A stretch of 64,000 bases of DNA, taken from NCBI RefSeq assembly GCF_015731765.1, contig NZ_VRYY01000111.1, positions 1-64,000 of the forward strand. The letters run 5' to 3'. The position numbers were made by a program, and so were the translations under genes. Within the stretch, counting starts at the first letter, position 1. Each line of letters starts with the position of its first letter. This stretch comes from Nitratidesulfovibrio oxamicus. Lineage in GTDB: Bacteria > Desulfobacterota > Desulfovibrionia > Desulfovibrionales > Desulfovibrionaceae. The notes under the pieces are model-generated. The model did not search any database, was not told where the DNA came from, and saw nothing but the letters and a program-made list of their open reading frames with translations. Shown one piece after another: positions 45,788 through 55,195 of the stretch.

Positions 45788-47161
45788 ATGCGCTTCATTC
45801 CCGCACCCGCTCCCTGCCTTGTGGCCGGGGTGCTTCTCCTCGTTCTCACGAATGTTTTCGCCTTGTTGTCCGCCCCACGTATCTACGACTGGGATGAAGC
45901 CCGTCACGGAGTCACCGCCTACGAAATGATCGAACGCGGGGACTTCCTGACCAACACCTACATGGGGGAGCCGGACTACTGGAATGCGAAGCCGCCGCTG
46001 AGCTTCTACCCGATCATCGCCGGGTACAAGTTGTTCGGCTTCAACAGCCTGGGGCTCCGCTTCTTCTCCGGGGTGTTCGCGACAGCACTGCTCTGCCTGG
46101 TGCTCGTCCACACGGCCCGCGTACAAGGGACCGCCAGCGGGATGCTTGCGGTCCTCATGCTTGCCACGGGAAAAAACTTCATCTTCCGGCACAACGCGCG
46201 TACCGGCGATCCTGATGCGCTCTTTCTCCTGCTGTACGTGGTGAGCGTACTCCTGGTCCTCCAGAAAACGCGCAGCCCTTACCGGTTCTATATCGCAAGC
46301 GTACTCGCCTCGTTCGCGTTCCTGACGAAGAGTTTCCATGCTGCTCCTCTCGTCGTGACCCTCGCCATTTTCTTCTTTCTTGACGTAGGCGTTTCGGCCC
46401 GATCCCTGAAGCACGCCATCGGGTGCCTGCTTGCCGGGCTGTTGCCTACGTCCCTCTGGGGCTGGTTGCGCTATCGAGTTGACGGGACGGCTTTTTTCAA
46501 AAAGATGGTCGGCTATGACCTGCTCAAGCGTTCTTCCCAAGCCATCGAAGGCCACCAGGCCGACCTGTTCTTCTACTTCCAGAACGTGCTCATCGAGTTT
46601 CGGTTCTGGATGATACTTGCGGGCGTTCTGCTGGCGGCCTCCGCGTATTTCGCGAGAAGGGCAGGAGCACGTAATGGCTCTTACCTCCCGGAGGGGATTG
46701 CCCGGCCCTTTTTCCTCAGGCTCGCCATCGCCGCGGCAGTCCCCATGTTCCTGTTTACCGCTGCGGCATCAAAACTGACCTGGTACACGTACCCCTCGTA
46801 CCCGTTCCTGTGCATGATGCTTGGAACCCTGACGGCACAGTGCATCGTGGCGCTTTGGCATACAGGCGGTGTTCATGCGGCGCGCATCGCGGCGTTCGGC
46901 ATCGTGGCCGTTCTCGCCGTGGCGGAAGCAAACATGCTGCGTCAGACCGCAAAGGCGGCTCGGGATCAGGACGAGGTACAGCAACAGATCATCCGTCTCG
47001 GAGAGGTCCCCGACAACAGGGGAGCCTGCCTCTCGCTCCGTGGCACGGGATGGACCCAGGGACGCGTTCTGGCCGCGAAACTATACGGGGACTTCACTCC
47101 ACTCACCGGCAAAGCGGCAACGACCTGTGAAAGAACCCTGTACCTGGACATGTCGGAGTAG
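45788..47161 (+). CDS. GT-C (ArnT/PMT-like) membrane glycosyltransferase
   Basis: A 457-residue multi-span protein. The first periplasmic loop has IYDWDEARHGVTAYEM, whose acidic residues are the catalytic site in ArnT/GT39-type enzymes, and a KPPLSFY motif follows. About ten hydrophobic segments are visible. In gtr clusters the third gene transfers the lipid-linked sugar onto the surface polysaccharide; this one fills that position. The start at 45788 has only a weak ribosome site, 38 bases after gtrA. Confidence 0.85.
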   Translation: MRFIPAPAPCLVAGVLLLVLTNVFALLSAPRIYDWDEARHGVTAYEMIERGDFLTNTYMGEPDYWNAKPPLSFYPIIAGYKLFGFNSLGLRFFSGVFATALLCLVLVHTARVQGTASGMLAVLMLATGKNFIFRHNARTGDPDALFLLLYVVSVLLVLQKTRSPYRFYIASVLASFAFLTKSFHAAPLVVTLAIFFFLDVGVSARSLKHAIGCLLAGLLPTSLWGWLRYRVDGTAFFKKMVGYDLLKRSSQAIEGHQADLFFYFQNVLIEFRFWMILAGVLLAASAYFARRAGARNGSYLPEGIARPFFLRLAIAAAVPMFLFTAAASKLTWYTYPSYPFLCMMLGTLTAQCIVALWHTGGVHAARIAAFGIVAVLAVAEANMLRQTAKAARDQDEVQQQIIRLGEVPDNRGACLSLRGTGWTQGRVLAAKLYGDFTPLTGKAATTCERTLYLDMSE

Positions 47162-47304
47162 GCGGGGGGTGGACAAAGGAAAGGGGGGCTGCCCTTTCTG
47201 TCGGCAAGATCGCCAAAGCCTCCCCCCAGAGAGTGGACGGCGTCATGAAGGAACAGGCAAGAGCCTGCGGGAACGCTGATCGTGCGGCATGGATGAAAGT
47301 GAGC

Positions 47305-47685
47305 CTACGAGTCCGGGGTTAACCGTTCGTCCCGTTTCAGGCTTTCTTCCTTGAGTAGACCGGCCAAGCCCGCGGCATGGCGGAACACCAGTTCCCGCCG
47401 TCTCGCGTCCAGCCCGTGGAGCATGTCGATGATGCGCTCCACGAGAGCCGACGTATCAGGATCGTTCTCCCGAAAAAGGTCCGCCACCGGGCACCCCAAG
47501 GTGTCGGCGATGATCTGAAGCCGCTCGAACTTCGGCGCGATGCGGCCCTTCTCCATGCGGGAGAGGGATTGCTGGCCGATACCTATTCGTTCCGCCAGTT
47601 CTTCCTGGGTCAGGCCCAATCTCTTCCGCTTGCTGTAAATATTCCTGCCCACCAGTCGGGTGAGCGAGTTGGCATCGTCTGTCAC
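47305..47685 (-). CDS. XRE-family transcriptional regulator
   Basis: A 126-residue protein with an N-terminal Cro/CI-type helix-turn-helix (RKRLGLTQEELAERIGIGQQ; SLSRMEKGRIAPKFERL). A short C-terminal helical part (RIIDMLHGLDARRRELVFR) probably dimerises. GGAGGCCTCCGAGTG precedes the ATG. It is a likely local regulator; the target is unknown. Confidence 0.93.
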   Translation of the reverse strand: MTDDANSLTRLVGRNIYSKRKRLGLTQEELAERIGIGQQSLSRMEKGRIAPKFERLQIIADTLGCPVADLFRENDPDTSALVERIIDMLHGLDARRRELVFRHAAGLAGLLKEESLKRDERLTPDS

Positions 47686-47859
47686 TCGGAGGCCTCCTGT
47701 TACGCGTTTCGCGCATATTTTCAGGAGACACCGCAGAGCAAACAGGTGCTAGAAGACGTTTTTTATTGACTTAAAAAGCGTTAAAAATTATCGCTGATTC
47801 AACGGTCGAGGCTTCACTCGAACTCTGCCCAGAACACCTCACATGGACTCGGAGAGAGT

Positions 47860-48034
47860 ATGCTTATTGGACTGCTCTTGGTTGCTGTTCTCATCTTGTT
47901 TGTCCTTAACCCGGTCCAAGCACTCAAGTACAGTATGCGCCGGAATTGCTGGCGTCGTACTTGTTCCGTTCTTTAAGATGATTGGAGTTGTCTTGTGCGG
48001 CATAATCTTCTTGGGTGCATACATCAAACTATAA
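47860..48034 (+). pseudogene. Small two-helix membrane protein, probably frameshifted
   Basis: From an ATG at 47860 with GGAGAGAG upstream, one frame gives LIGLLLVAVLILFVLNPVQA and stops at 47974-47976. An overlapping frame gives CAGIAGVVLVPFFKMIG and a second hydrophobic segment, to a stop at 48032. Joined near 47936 by a one-base shift they would form a protein of about 57 residues with two membrane helices. Either a frameshift or a sequencing error separates them. Confidence 0.45.
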
Positions 48035-48320
48035 GATTCATGTTCATTTTGGGCATTGCTGTTGCCGGGAATGGTCGCGTCGGCACATCTGCCTGATGGT
48101 TAATGCAAAAGTGTCCATCCTCTTCCCCCGCGTCTCTTCAACTTTTCGTGCTCCGCCGTCTTCCCGCGCACCATGTGCCCAGGCCCCAACCCGATGCGCC
48201 CGACGCAGGGCAACGTCACCTTTGCCCTACCGACACGGCCCGAACCAAACGGAGGCTCAGGCCTTTGGCTCCCATCCCTGACCAACGGAAGCGCACCCCG
48301 CTCCGCAAGGCACGCAGGCC
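48035..48320. other. Intergenic region before the second glycan cluster
   Basis: No supported gene. The base composition rises sharply in GC toward 48300, marking the entry into the high-GC cluster. Confidence 0.4.
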
Positions 48321-49283
48321 ATGACCTCTCAGATCGTCTCCGTGTGCATGGTGTTCGAAAACGACGCGGCCATCGCCGCCGACGTCGTACATGAACTGCA
48401 TGCCACGCTTTCCGCACGGTTCGAGAATTTCGAGATACTGGCGGTGGACAACGGCTCCACCGACGATACCGTCAGCCGATTGATGACCGCAACTGCCCCC
48501 CTCGACAACATCCGCATTCTCATCCTCGCCAAGCAGTATGACATCGAGATCGCCAGTTTCGCGGCGCTGGAAAACGCCATCGGCGACTATGTCGTGCTGT
48601 TCGAACCGCGCACCGACCCCTGCCATGTGGCACCGCTACTCGTGGCCAAGTGCATGGAGGGCCACGACCTGGTTTCCGGCAAGGCCGAGGACCGGTGCGA
48701 CGACACCGGCTGGCGGCCCCTGTTTTCAGCCCTGTTCCGCAACCTCGGGCGGCTTTCGGGCGTGCACAACCTGCAAGACGTCTGGTCGTCCTGCTTCTGC
48801 TTCAACCGCACCACGCTGAACGCCATCATCCAGATAAAGGACAAGGTGCGTTCGCTACGCTTCATCAGCGCGGAGATCGGACACACCCGCGCCATGGTTC
48901 CGTACCGCCGGGCACCGCGTTCCGACGCGCGCAGCCGCTTCTGGACCAAGCTGTCCTCTGGGGTGGGAGTCATCTTTGCCAGTTCCGACAGGCCGCTGCG
49001 GATCATGAACATCGCAACGCTGCTGCTCTCGCTGGGCAACTTCCTGTACATCTTCTATGTGGGCATCTTCTATCTCTTCAAAACTGATACCCCACAGGGG
49101 TGGACATCCACGTCCATGGTGCTCGCCAGCACCTTCGCCATTCTTTCCCTCGCCCTCTGTGTGCTCGGGGAATACCAGTTGCTGATATACAAGGAAGCCC
49201 GCAAGGGGCCCCTGTATCACATCGCGCGCGAGGTCGATCGGTCCCACATGTTCGAGAAGATCAGCGCGCGCAACGTGGTCTAG
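48321..49283 (+). CDS. GtrB/DPM1-like membrane glycosyltransferase
   Basis: A 320-residue GT2 protein with two C-terminal membrane helices (MNIATLLLSLGNFLYIFYVG; SMVLASTFAILSLALCVLGE) and the GtrB-like end YKEARKGPLYHIAREV. The N-terminal fold shows EILAVDNGSTDDT. The usual DxDLQDP motif is replaced by VVLFEPRTDPCH, so donor binding may differ or activity may be reduced. It starts the second sugar cluster. Confidence 0.85.
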   Translation: MTSQIVSVCMVFENDAAIAADVVHELHATLSARFENFEILAVDNGSTDDTVSRLMTATAPLDNIRILILAKQYDIEIASFAALENAIGDYVVLFEPRTDPCHVAPLLVAKCMEGHDLVSGKAEDRCDDTGWRPLFSALFRNLGRLSGVHNLQDVWSSCFCFNRTTLNAIIQIKDKVRSLRFISAEIGHTRAMVPYRRAPRSDARSRFWTKLSSGVGVIFASSDRPLRIMNIATLLLSLGNFLYIFYVGIFYLFKTDTPQGWTSTSMVLASTFAILSLALCVLGEYQLLIYKEARKGPLYHIAREVDRSHMFEKISARNVV

Positions 49284-49311
49284 CAGACATTCCACAGGAA
49301 GAGGAGACGAC

Positions 49312-50109
49312 GTGCGCCGCGCACTTATTGGATACACAGGGCTCGTGGGTTCGAACCTGGCCGCGCAAGGGCGGTTCGACGCCCTGTACAATTCCCGCAA
49401 CATCGAGACAATCCGGGGAGAGGCGTTCGACGAGATCGTCTGCGCGGGCATCAGCGCCGTCAAATGGTGGGCCAACACCCACCCGGAAGAAGACATGCAG
49501 GGCGTACAGCGCCTGCTGGACAGCCTTGGCCACTGCACGGCGGAAAGATTCACGCTGATTTCCACCGTGGACGTCTACGCCCGCCCCGACGGCGTGGACG
49601 AAAACACCCCCGTGGGAATGGACGGGCTGCACGCCTACGGGCGGCACCGCCGACTGGCCGAACTGTTCTGCCGGAAACGGTTCGCGCGGTGCATGATCCT
49701 GCGGCTGCCCGGGCTATTCGGCGCGGGGCTGAAGAAGAACGCCATCTACGACCTGCTCCACGACAACCAGGTGGACAATATCCACCCCGACGCCGTGTAC
49801 CAGTTCTACGACCTTGGCCGCATCCACGCCGACATGGAAACCGCCCGCGTCGCCGGGCTCGACCTCGTGAACCTTGCCACCGAGCCCGTTTCCATGCGGC
49901 AGGTGGCGCGCCACGCCTTCGGCCGGGAATTCGGAGCCTCGCCCGGCATACCTGTTCCGCGGTACGACATGCGTACCATCCACGCTGCGGTGTTCGGCAG
50001 TTCTCCGCCCTACCTGCAAACGGCCAGGCAGGTGCTGGACGGCATCGCCGCCTTCGTGGCCGTCGAAACAGGTACCCGGACAGCGGAACGGACGGCGGAA
50101 GACGCATGA
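49312..50109 (+). CDS. NAD(P)-dependent epimerase/reductase-like protein
   Basis: A 265-residue short-chain dehydrogenase-type protein with a GTG start after GAAGAGGAG. The Rossmann motif is ALIGYTGLVGSNL near residue 5. STVDVYARP supplies the catalytic Ser/Thr region. The expected YxxxK reads YGRHR, with Arg in place of Lys, which is unusual. It is probably an enzyme of nucleotide-sugar or small sugar metabolism in this cluster. Its stop overlaps the next ATG by four bases. Confidence 0.8.
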   Translation: MRRALIGYTGLVGSNLAAQGRFDALYNSRNIETIRGEAFDEIVCAGISAVKWWANTHPEEDMQGVQRLLDSLGHCTAERFTLISTVDVYARPDGVDENTPVGMDGLHAYGRHRRLAELFCRKRFARCMILRLPGLFGAGLKKNAIYDLLHDNQVDNIHPDAVYQFYDLGRIHADMETARVAGLDLVNLATEPVSMRQVARHAFGREFGASPGIPVPRYDMRTIHAAVFGSSPPYLQTARQVLDGIAAFVAVETGTRTAERTAEDA

Positions 50110-50930
50110 AGCTGGCTGTTTCCAACATCGCGTGGAAGCCGGGCGACGACGATGCCGCCCTCGACGTGCTGGCGCGGCGCGGCGTGCATGCGCTGGAGGC
50201 CGCGCCCGGCCCCCTGCTGCGACTGGAACGCCTCGACCACATCCCGACTGATGCTGTGGCCGCGGCCCGCGCCCGGTGCGCGGCCAGGGGACTGACCGTC
50301 ATCGCCATGCAGGCCCTGCTGTTCGGCCGTCCCGACCTTGCCCTCTTTGGCGCCCCCGAAACGCGCGAGGCCATGGCCCGCCACCTCGAACGCCTCATCG
50401 ACGTGGCGGGCGCGGTGGGCGAGGGCGTCCGACTGGTGTTCGGTTCGCCCCGGAACCGGCTGCGCGGCGCGCTTTCCGAACGGCAGGCGCTGGACATCGC
50501 CGTGCCCTTCTTCCATCGCCTCGGTCAGCGGGCGGAGGACGCAGGGGCGGTGTTCTGCATCGAACCCAACGCCACCGGCTACGGGGCCGATTTCGTCACC
50601 ACCACGGCGGAGGCGCTGCACCTCGTGCGGCTGGTGGACCATCCCGGTTTCGGGCTGCACGTGGACGCGGGCGTGATGACCATGAACGGCGAGAACTACG
50701 CCGCCGAACTGGAAGCCGCCCGGCCGTGGATACGCCATGTACACGTGTCGGAACCCCATCTCGGCAGGCTGACCGACGCCGTCACCGACCACCCGGCCAT
50801 GGCCGTGGCGCTGCGGCGCATCGGCTGGGACGGCCACGTGTCCATCGAGATGAAGAGTGGCCTTGGCGACGACAACCTCACGGTGCTCGACGCATGCATC
50901 GTCTACGCGCAGGAGACATACCTCGCATGA
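50106..50930 (+). CDS. TIM-barrel sugar isomerase/epimerase-like protein
   Basis: A 274-residue protein of the xylose isomerase-like TIM-barrel group: KLAVSNIAWKPGD at the N-terminus, FCIEPNATGYG with the metal-binding Glu, GLHVDAGVMTMNGEN, IRHVHVSEPHLG and VSIEMKSG. These supply the usual Glu/Asp/His/Glu metal ligands. The substrate is unknown but probably a sugar or keto-sugar. Both ends overlap the neighbours by four bases. Confidence 0.85.
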   Translation: MKLAVSNIAWKPGDDDAALDVLARRGVHALEAAPGPLLRLERLDHIPTDAVAAARARCAARGLTVIAMQALLFGRPDLALFGAPETREAMARHLERLIDVAGAVGEGVRLVFGSPRNRLRGALSERQALDIAVPFFHRLGQRAEDAGAVFCIEPNATGYGADFVTTTAEALHLVRLVDHPGFGLHVDAGVMTMNGENYAAELEAARPWIRHVHVSEPHLGRLTDAVTDHPAMAVALRRIGWDGHVSIEMKSGLGDDNLTVLDACIVYAQETYLA

Positions 50931-51760
50931 GCCTGACGCCCATGGAGCCCCCCCGTTGGCCCGCCGACTGGGAAGTGCCGCGCGGCGAGTACGCGCAGGG
51001 CTTCTCCCGACGGACCGGATATGGCCTCGTCATCCCGGTCATCAACGAGGGGGCGCGGTTCATGGACCAACTGCGGGGCATGCACGCGGCGGGCATCATG
51101 AACCTGACGGACGTGATCATCGCCGACGGCGGCTCCACTGACGGCACCACAGATCACGATGCGCTGGCCACGCTGGGCGTGCGTGCGCTCATCGTCAAGC
51201 GCGATTCGGGCAGGCTTTCCGCCCAGTTGCGCATGGGCTACGCCTACGCCATGCAGGAGGGGTACGAAGGCGTCCTCACCATCGACGGCAACGGCAAGGA
51301 TTCCGTGGAGTCCGTCGCGGACTTCGTCGCCGCGCTGGATCAGGGGTACGACTACGTGCAGGCCTCGCGCTTCATCGCCGGGGGCCGGGCCGAAAACACC
51401 CCGCCAGTGCGCCTGCTGGCCATCCGGCTGGTGCACGCGCCGCTGATCAGCCTGGCCGCGCGCCACTGGTTCACCGACACCACCCAGGGCTACCGGGCCT
51501 ACAGCCGCCGCTACCTGCTCGACCCGCGCGTGCGGCCCTTCCGCCGCATCTTCGACAGCTACGAACTGCTGGCCTATCTTTCCGCCCGGTGCACGCGCAT
51601 CGGCCTGCGGGCCACGGAGATACCCACCACCCGCGCCTACCCCGCCAAGGGGCCGGTACCCACCAAGATCAGCCACGTGCGGGGCAACGCCACGCTCATC
51701 CGCATCCTGCTGCAGACCCTGCGCGGCGCGTACAACCCGCCCGCCACTCCCCGGTCATGA
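50927..51760 (+). CDS. Family 2 glycosyltransferase
   Basis: A 277-residue soluble GT2 enzyme: TGYGLVIPVINEGARFM, VIIADGGSTDGTT and GVLTIDGNGKDS represent the donor-binding strands. TDTTQGYRAYSRRYLLD follows. It lacks clear membrane helices. ATGA overlaps on both sides place it in a tightly coupled five-gene run. Donor and acceptor are unknown. Confidence 0.88.
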   Translation: MSLTPMEPPRWPADWEVPRGEYAQGFSRRTGYGLVIPVINEGARFMDQLRGMHAAGIMNLTDVIIADGGSTDGTTDHDALATLGVRALIVKRDSGRLSAQLRMGYAYAMQEGYEGVLTIDGNGKDSVESVADFVAALDQGYDYVQASRFIAGGRAENTPPVRLLAIRLVHAPLISLAARHWFTDTTQGYRAYSRRYLLDPRVRPFRRIFDSYELLAYLSARCTRIGLRATEIPTTRAYPAKGPVPTKISHVRGNATLIRILLQTLRGAYNPPATPRS

Positions 51761-52941
51761 GCACCCGGCTGACGGCCGACGCCGTGGTCATCGGGGGCGG
51801 ATTCTACGGCGCGTGCCTCGCGCTGCTGCTGCGGCGGCTGTATCCGCGCGTGCTGCTGGCGGAAAAGGAAGACGACCTGCTGCAACGGGCCTCGTACATC
51901 AACCAGGCCCGCGTGCACGCAGGCTTCCACTATCCGCGCAACCTGGTCACCGCGTATCGCTCGCTGGTCAACTTCCCCCGCTTCGTCGCCGACTTCCGGC
52001 ATGCCATCATGCGCGACTTCACCAAGGTCTACGCCGTGGCCCGGCTGAATTCCAAGGTCAACGCGCACAGGTTCCACGAAATGTTCCGGCGCATGAAGGC
52101 TCCCATAAAGCCCGCGCCCGCGCACCTTGCCTCGCTGTTCAACCCCGAGTTGGTCGAGCGGGCCTTTCTGGTCAGGGAGTACGCCTTCGACGCTTCGGTG
52201 CTGAAGGGCATCCTGCGCAGGCGGCTGGAAGCGGAGGGGGTGGAACTCCTCATGCGAACGCGCATCCACGCGGTGCGGTCCGGCGCGGGTGACGGGCTGG
52301 TGCTGGATGGCGCCAGAGGGAACGAGCGGTACGAGATACACGCCAAACATGTTTTCAACTGTACGTATTCCCTCATAAATGTCCTGCTGCACGCCTCGGG
52401 CCTGCCCCTGCTGCCCCTGAAGCACGAGATCACCGAAATGGCGCTGGTGCGACCGCCGGAGCCGTTGCGCAACCTCGGCGTGACCGTGATGGACGGCCCG
52501 TTCTTCTCCACCATGCCCTTTCCGGCGCTGGGACTGCATTCGCTGAGCCACGTGCGCTACACCCCGCACAAGGGCTGGATCGACGAGGTTCCCCCCGTGG
52601 ACGGGCACGAACTGCTGCGCGCGGCCCCGCCCGCCAGCAAGGCGCTGCACATGATCAACGACGCGGCCCGGTATCTGCCCGTCCTCGGCGGAGTGCGTCA
52701 GGAAGGTTCGCTGTTCGAGGTCAAGACCGTGCTGCTGGCCAGCGAGGACAGCGATTCGCGCCCCATCCTGTTCCGCAGGGATTACGGAGGGCTGAAGGGC
52801 TTCCACGTGGCCATGGGCGGGAAGATCGACAACATCTACGACCTGCTGGAAACCATCGCCGACCTCAACGACGATTTCGGCGACAGGAAGCGGCTGCATG
52901 ACATCGTCGCGGGGCTGCTCGGCGGGGGGAGCGGGGCATGA
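51757..52941 (+). CDS. FAD-dependent oxidoreductase (DAO-like)
   Basis: A 394-residue flavoprotein. The Rossmann motif is ADAVVIGGGFYGACLALLL, and the dinucleotide-binding acid lies in LLAEKEDDL. ASYINQARVHAGFHYPRN matches the glycine/D-amino acid oxidase superfamily. It may oxidise a sugar or cyclitol intermediate made by the two preceding enzymes; this is inferred from coupling only. Confidence 0.88.
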   Translation: MSTRLTADAVVIGGGFYGACLALLLRRLYPRVLLAEKEDDLLQRASYINQARVHAGFHYPRNLVTAYRSLVNFPRFVADFRHAIMRDFTKVYAVARLNSKVNAHRFHEMFRRMKAPIKPAPAHLASLFNPELVERAFLVREYAFDASVLKGILRRRLEAEGVELLMRTRIHAVRSGAGDGLVLDGARGNERYEIHAKHVFNCTYSLINVLLHASGLPLLPLKHEITEMALVRPPEPLRNLGVTVMDGPFFSTMPFPALGLHSLSHVRYTPHKGWIDEVPPVDGHELLRAAPPASKALHMINDAARYLPVLGGVRQEGSLFEVKTVLLASEDSDSRPILFRRDYGGLKGFHVAMGGKIDNIYDLLETIADLNDDFGDRKRLHDIVAGLLGGGSGA

Positions 52942-53351
52942 TGCGGCCGGGCGACGGGTTCTCCGGGACGGCCGCCCGGTTCTTCCTGGTCAGCCTGCTC
53001 GGGGTGGGGCTGGACCTCGGGCTTGCCGCAGCCCTGATGGCCGGCATGGCGCTGTCACCACGAACGGCGGCCACGGCGGGCTTCTGCGCCGCAGTGCTCC
53101 TGAACTACGTACTGCACGAAAAGGTCACCTTCGTTCGGCACGACAACGCCCTGTCGGCCCGGCGGCTGGGGGGCTTCGCGCTCGGTTCGCTCGCCGTGCT
53201 CGGCGTGCGCCTTGGCGCCCTGGAACTGTTGCTGCGGGTTCCCCTGTTGAAGGCCATGGCGGGCGGCTTCACGGCGGTGCTGCTTGCCGCGGGGGTGTCG
53301 TTCGCGTTCGGCTTCACGGTTTCCCGTCTGCTCATCTTCCGGCGGCGCTGA
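52938..53351 (+). CDS. GtrA-like small membrane protein
   Basis: A 137-residue protein with four hydrophobic segments and the loop NYVLHEKVTFVRHDN, as in GtrA-like flippases. It is coupled to the oxidoreductase gene by a four-base overlap. It probably flips the lipid-linked product of the GtrB-like protein of this cluster. Confidence 0.85.
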   Translation: MMRPGDGFSGTAARFFLVSLLGVGLDLGLAAALMAGMALSPRTAATAGFCAAVLLNYVLHEKVTFVRHDNALSARRLGGFALGSLAVLGVRLGALELLLRVPLLKAMAGGFTAVLLAAGVSFAFGFTVSRLLIFRRR

Positions 53352-53465
53352 CGGGAATATGTTGCGGGAATGAGCGCGCGAAAACATGCCATCGCGCATT
53401 CCACCACCGCCATCCGGGGCCTGTCGCGGCTCCCGTGCGCGGTGCATCATGACTTGGAGGAAATC

Positions 53466-55079
53466 ATGGGATTGTTCGCATCGTGTGTGGGGGATGCCGG
53501 GGACACGGCGGCCTGCGTGAAAGGACGCGGGGTGCGTTTCTTCCGTGCCGCGCTGGTGTCGCTGGCCGCAATCCTGCTGAGCGTCCCCCTGTTGGGACGG
53601 TCGGTCAGGTCCGACGAAGCCATGCTGCTGGCAAACTTCCCCTTGGGAGGCATGGCCGACACGCTGCACCCCCTGCCGTACTACGACCAGGCATCGCCCG
53701 CACTGTACAGTCTGTTCCTGAACCTGCTTTCGAGTCTGGACTTTGCCGCGATGCGGGGACTGGAGCAGTTCCTGCTGGTGCTCGGCATGATCCTGCTGCT
53801 GGCGGGCAGGGACGGGCGGTGGCGCGCGTTCGCCCTGGCGGCACTGTGCCTGTTCATGTCGCCCCGTCCTGTCCTCATGCTCTCGGAATTCAAGCATTAC
53901 GCCTTCGAGGCGCTGGGGGCCGTGGCTGCGGTGACGTGGTTCGCCCGCAAGGGCCGGGACGAGACGTTCACCTTCCGCGACGTGCTGTACCACGTGGGGG
54001 TGACGTCGCTGGGCGTGTCCACCCTGGTCATTTCCTGTGTCTCGATCGGAGTGTTCATGGCCGGGCGGCGTCTCCGCGCGGCACGGATCGGAAGGCGGGA
54101 GATGGTCGCGGCCGCCTCGTTCGCGCTGTTCGCCGCGCTGTACTACCTGCACGTGAAACACATAACGACCATCCAGATCGGTAACAACGCCCTCGTCTAT
54201 GCTGATGGCGGTGCTTTCAAGAACGCAGTGTCCCTGCTCCGGGCGTGGAGAAGCGCCATCGGCGCACCGGGGCTGGTCCTGACCGGAATCTCCGTGGCCG
54301 TGCTGTGGATGGCCCGACGCATCGTCCCGGCGGGGAGGGTTGCCGCCCTTTGCGGGGCTACGGCCGTGGCGTTTTTTGGCGCATCCATGGCGGGGATGTA
54401 TCCGGCGGATGCGTCCCGGCACGTGACGTGGGTCGCCGGGTTGGCCTGGAGCCTCGTCTTTTTCGCCATCTGCATTGCGGAACGGGAGGATGCGCGCATG
54501 CGGACCGTGGCGCGGCTGACCATGGCGGGGCTGGTGTGCGTATCACTCGCGAACGTGGTGACATTCCACCTGGGCAGCAAGCAACTCGAGATCACGGAAA
54601 ACAACCGGGCCATCGCCTGGCTGGAAAACCTGCCGCCGTCGGACGTGGGACTGTGGAGCGGTGGGCAGCCGGTGCTGGAATGCTATTTGCGCAAGCGCCC
54701 CGGTCTTGCCCGGCATACCTATTTCGGACGGATCAACAGCCGGTCGGCCGATGTCCGCGCTGCCATAGAGACAGCGGGCAACTCCGCGAGCCCGGTGGAC
54801 TTCGCGGCACTGAAGGACCACTCCGGCGCGTGGGGAATGATGACCGCGTTCAAGAACGCGGAGGACTACCAGCAACCTGCGGAAGTCCTCGTGGCGGAGG
54901 CTCCCCGGAACAGGCCGTTCCACATCTTCGCCAGCCATTACGACCTCGGGGCCACGCGCGGATTCACGCGGGCGCGGGTGAACGGTCTGCACGACGCGCT
55001 GGCCGCGCACGGGTGCGATTATGAGGCGGTGGCGCAATTCGACAGCGTGGTGCTGTACACGGCCCAATGCCCGCAATGA
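53466..55079 (+). CDS. Large multi-span membrane protein, GT-C-like
   Basis: A 537-residue protein. The start at 53466 has TTGGAGGAAATC before it; a longer frame is unsupported. After the first helix the periplasmic loop reads SVRSDEAMLLANFPLGGM, with an acidic pair like that of GT-C enzymes. About ten further helices and a soluble C-terminal domain of about 150 residues follow. It is probably the transferase that places the cluster's sugar on its surface acceptor. The assignment is by topology and context. Confidence 0.75.
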   Translation: MGLFASCVGDAGDTAACVKGRGVRFFRAALVSLAAILLSVPLLGRSVRSDEAMLLANFPLGGMADTLHPLPYYDQASPALYSLFLNLLSSLDFAAMRGLEQFLLVLGMILLLAGRDGRWRAFALAALCLFMSPRPVLMLSEFKHYAFEALGAVAAVTWFARKGRDETFTFRDVLYHVGVTSLGVSTLVISCVSIGVFMAGRRLRAARIGRREMVAAASFALFAALYYLHVKHITTIQIGNNALVYADGGAFKNAVSLLRAWRSAIGAPGLVLTGISVAVLWMARRIVPAGRVAALCGATAVAFFGASMAGMYPADASRHVTWVAGLAWSLVFFAICIAEREDARMRTVARLTMAGLVCVSLANVVTFHLGSKQLEITENNRAIAWLENLPPSDVGLWSGGQPVLECYLRKRPGLARHTYFGRINSRSADVRAAIETAGNSASPVDFAALKDHSGAWGMMTAFKNAEDYQQPAEVLVAEAPRNRPFHIFASHYDLGATRGFTRARVNGLHDALAAHGCDYEAVAQFDSVVLYTAQCPQ

Positions 55080-55195
55080 CCGGGCGGAGGGTGGTGGTGG
55101 AGCGGCGGGTCATCCCGCCGCTGTCGTCTCTTCCGTCGGGAGGGACGCGGGAAAGAGCAGCACGGAAATGAGAATGTTCGTATCTGCCCTCACCC

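Noticed and set aside
51637-52899. 420-codon minus-strand frame opposite the oxidoreductase
   Set aside because: No motifs; the plus strand shows a clear FAD-binding protein coupled to its neighbours.
53055-54422. 455-codon minus-strand frame opposite the GT-C-like gene
   Set aside because: Arg/Gln/His-rich composition without motifs; the plus-strand frame has clear membrane helices and a good ribosome site.
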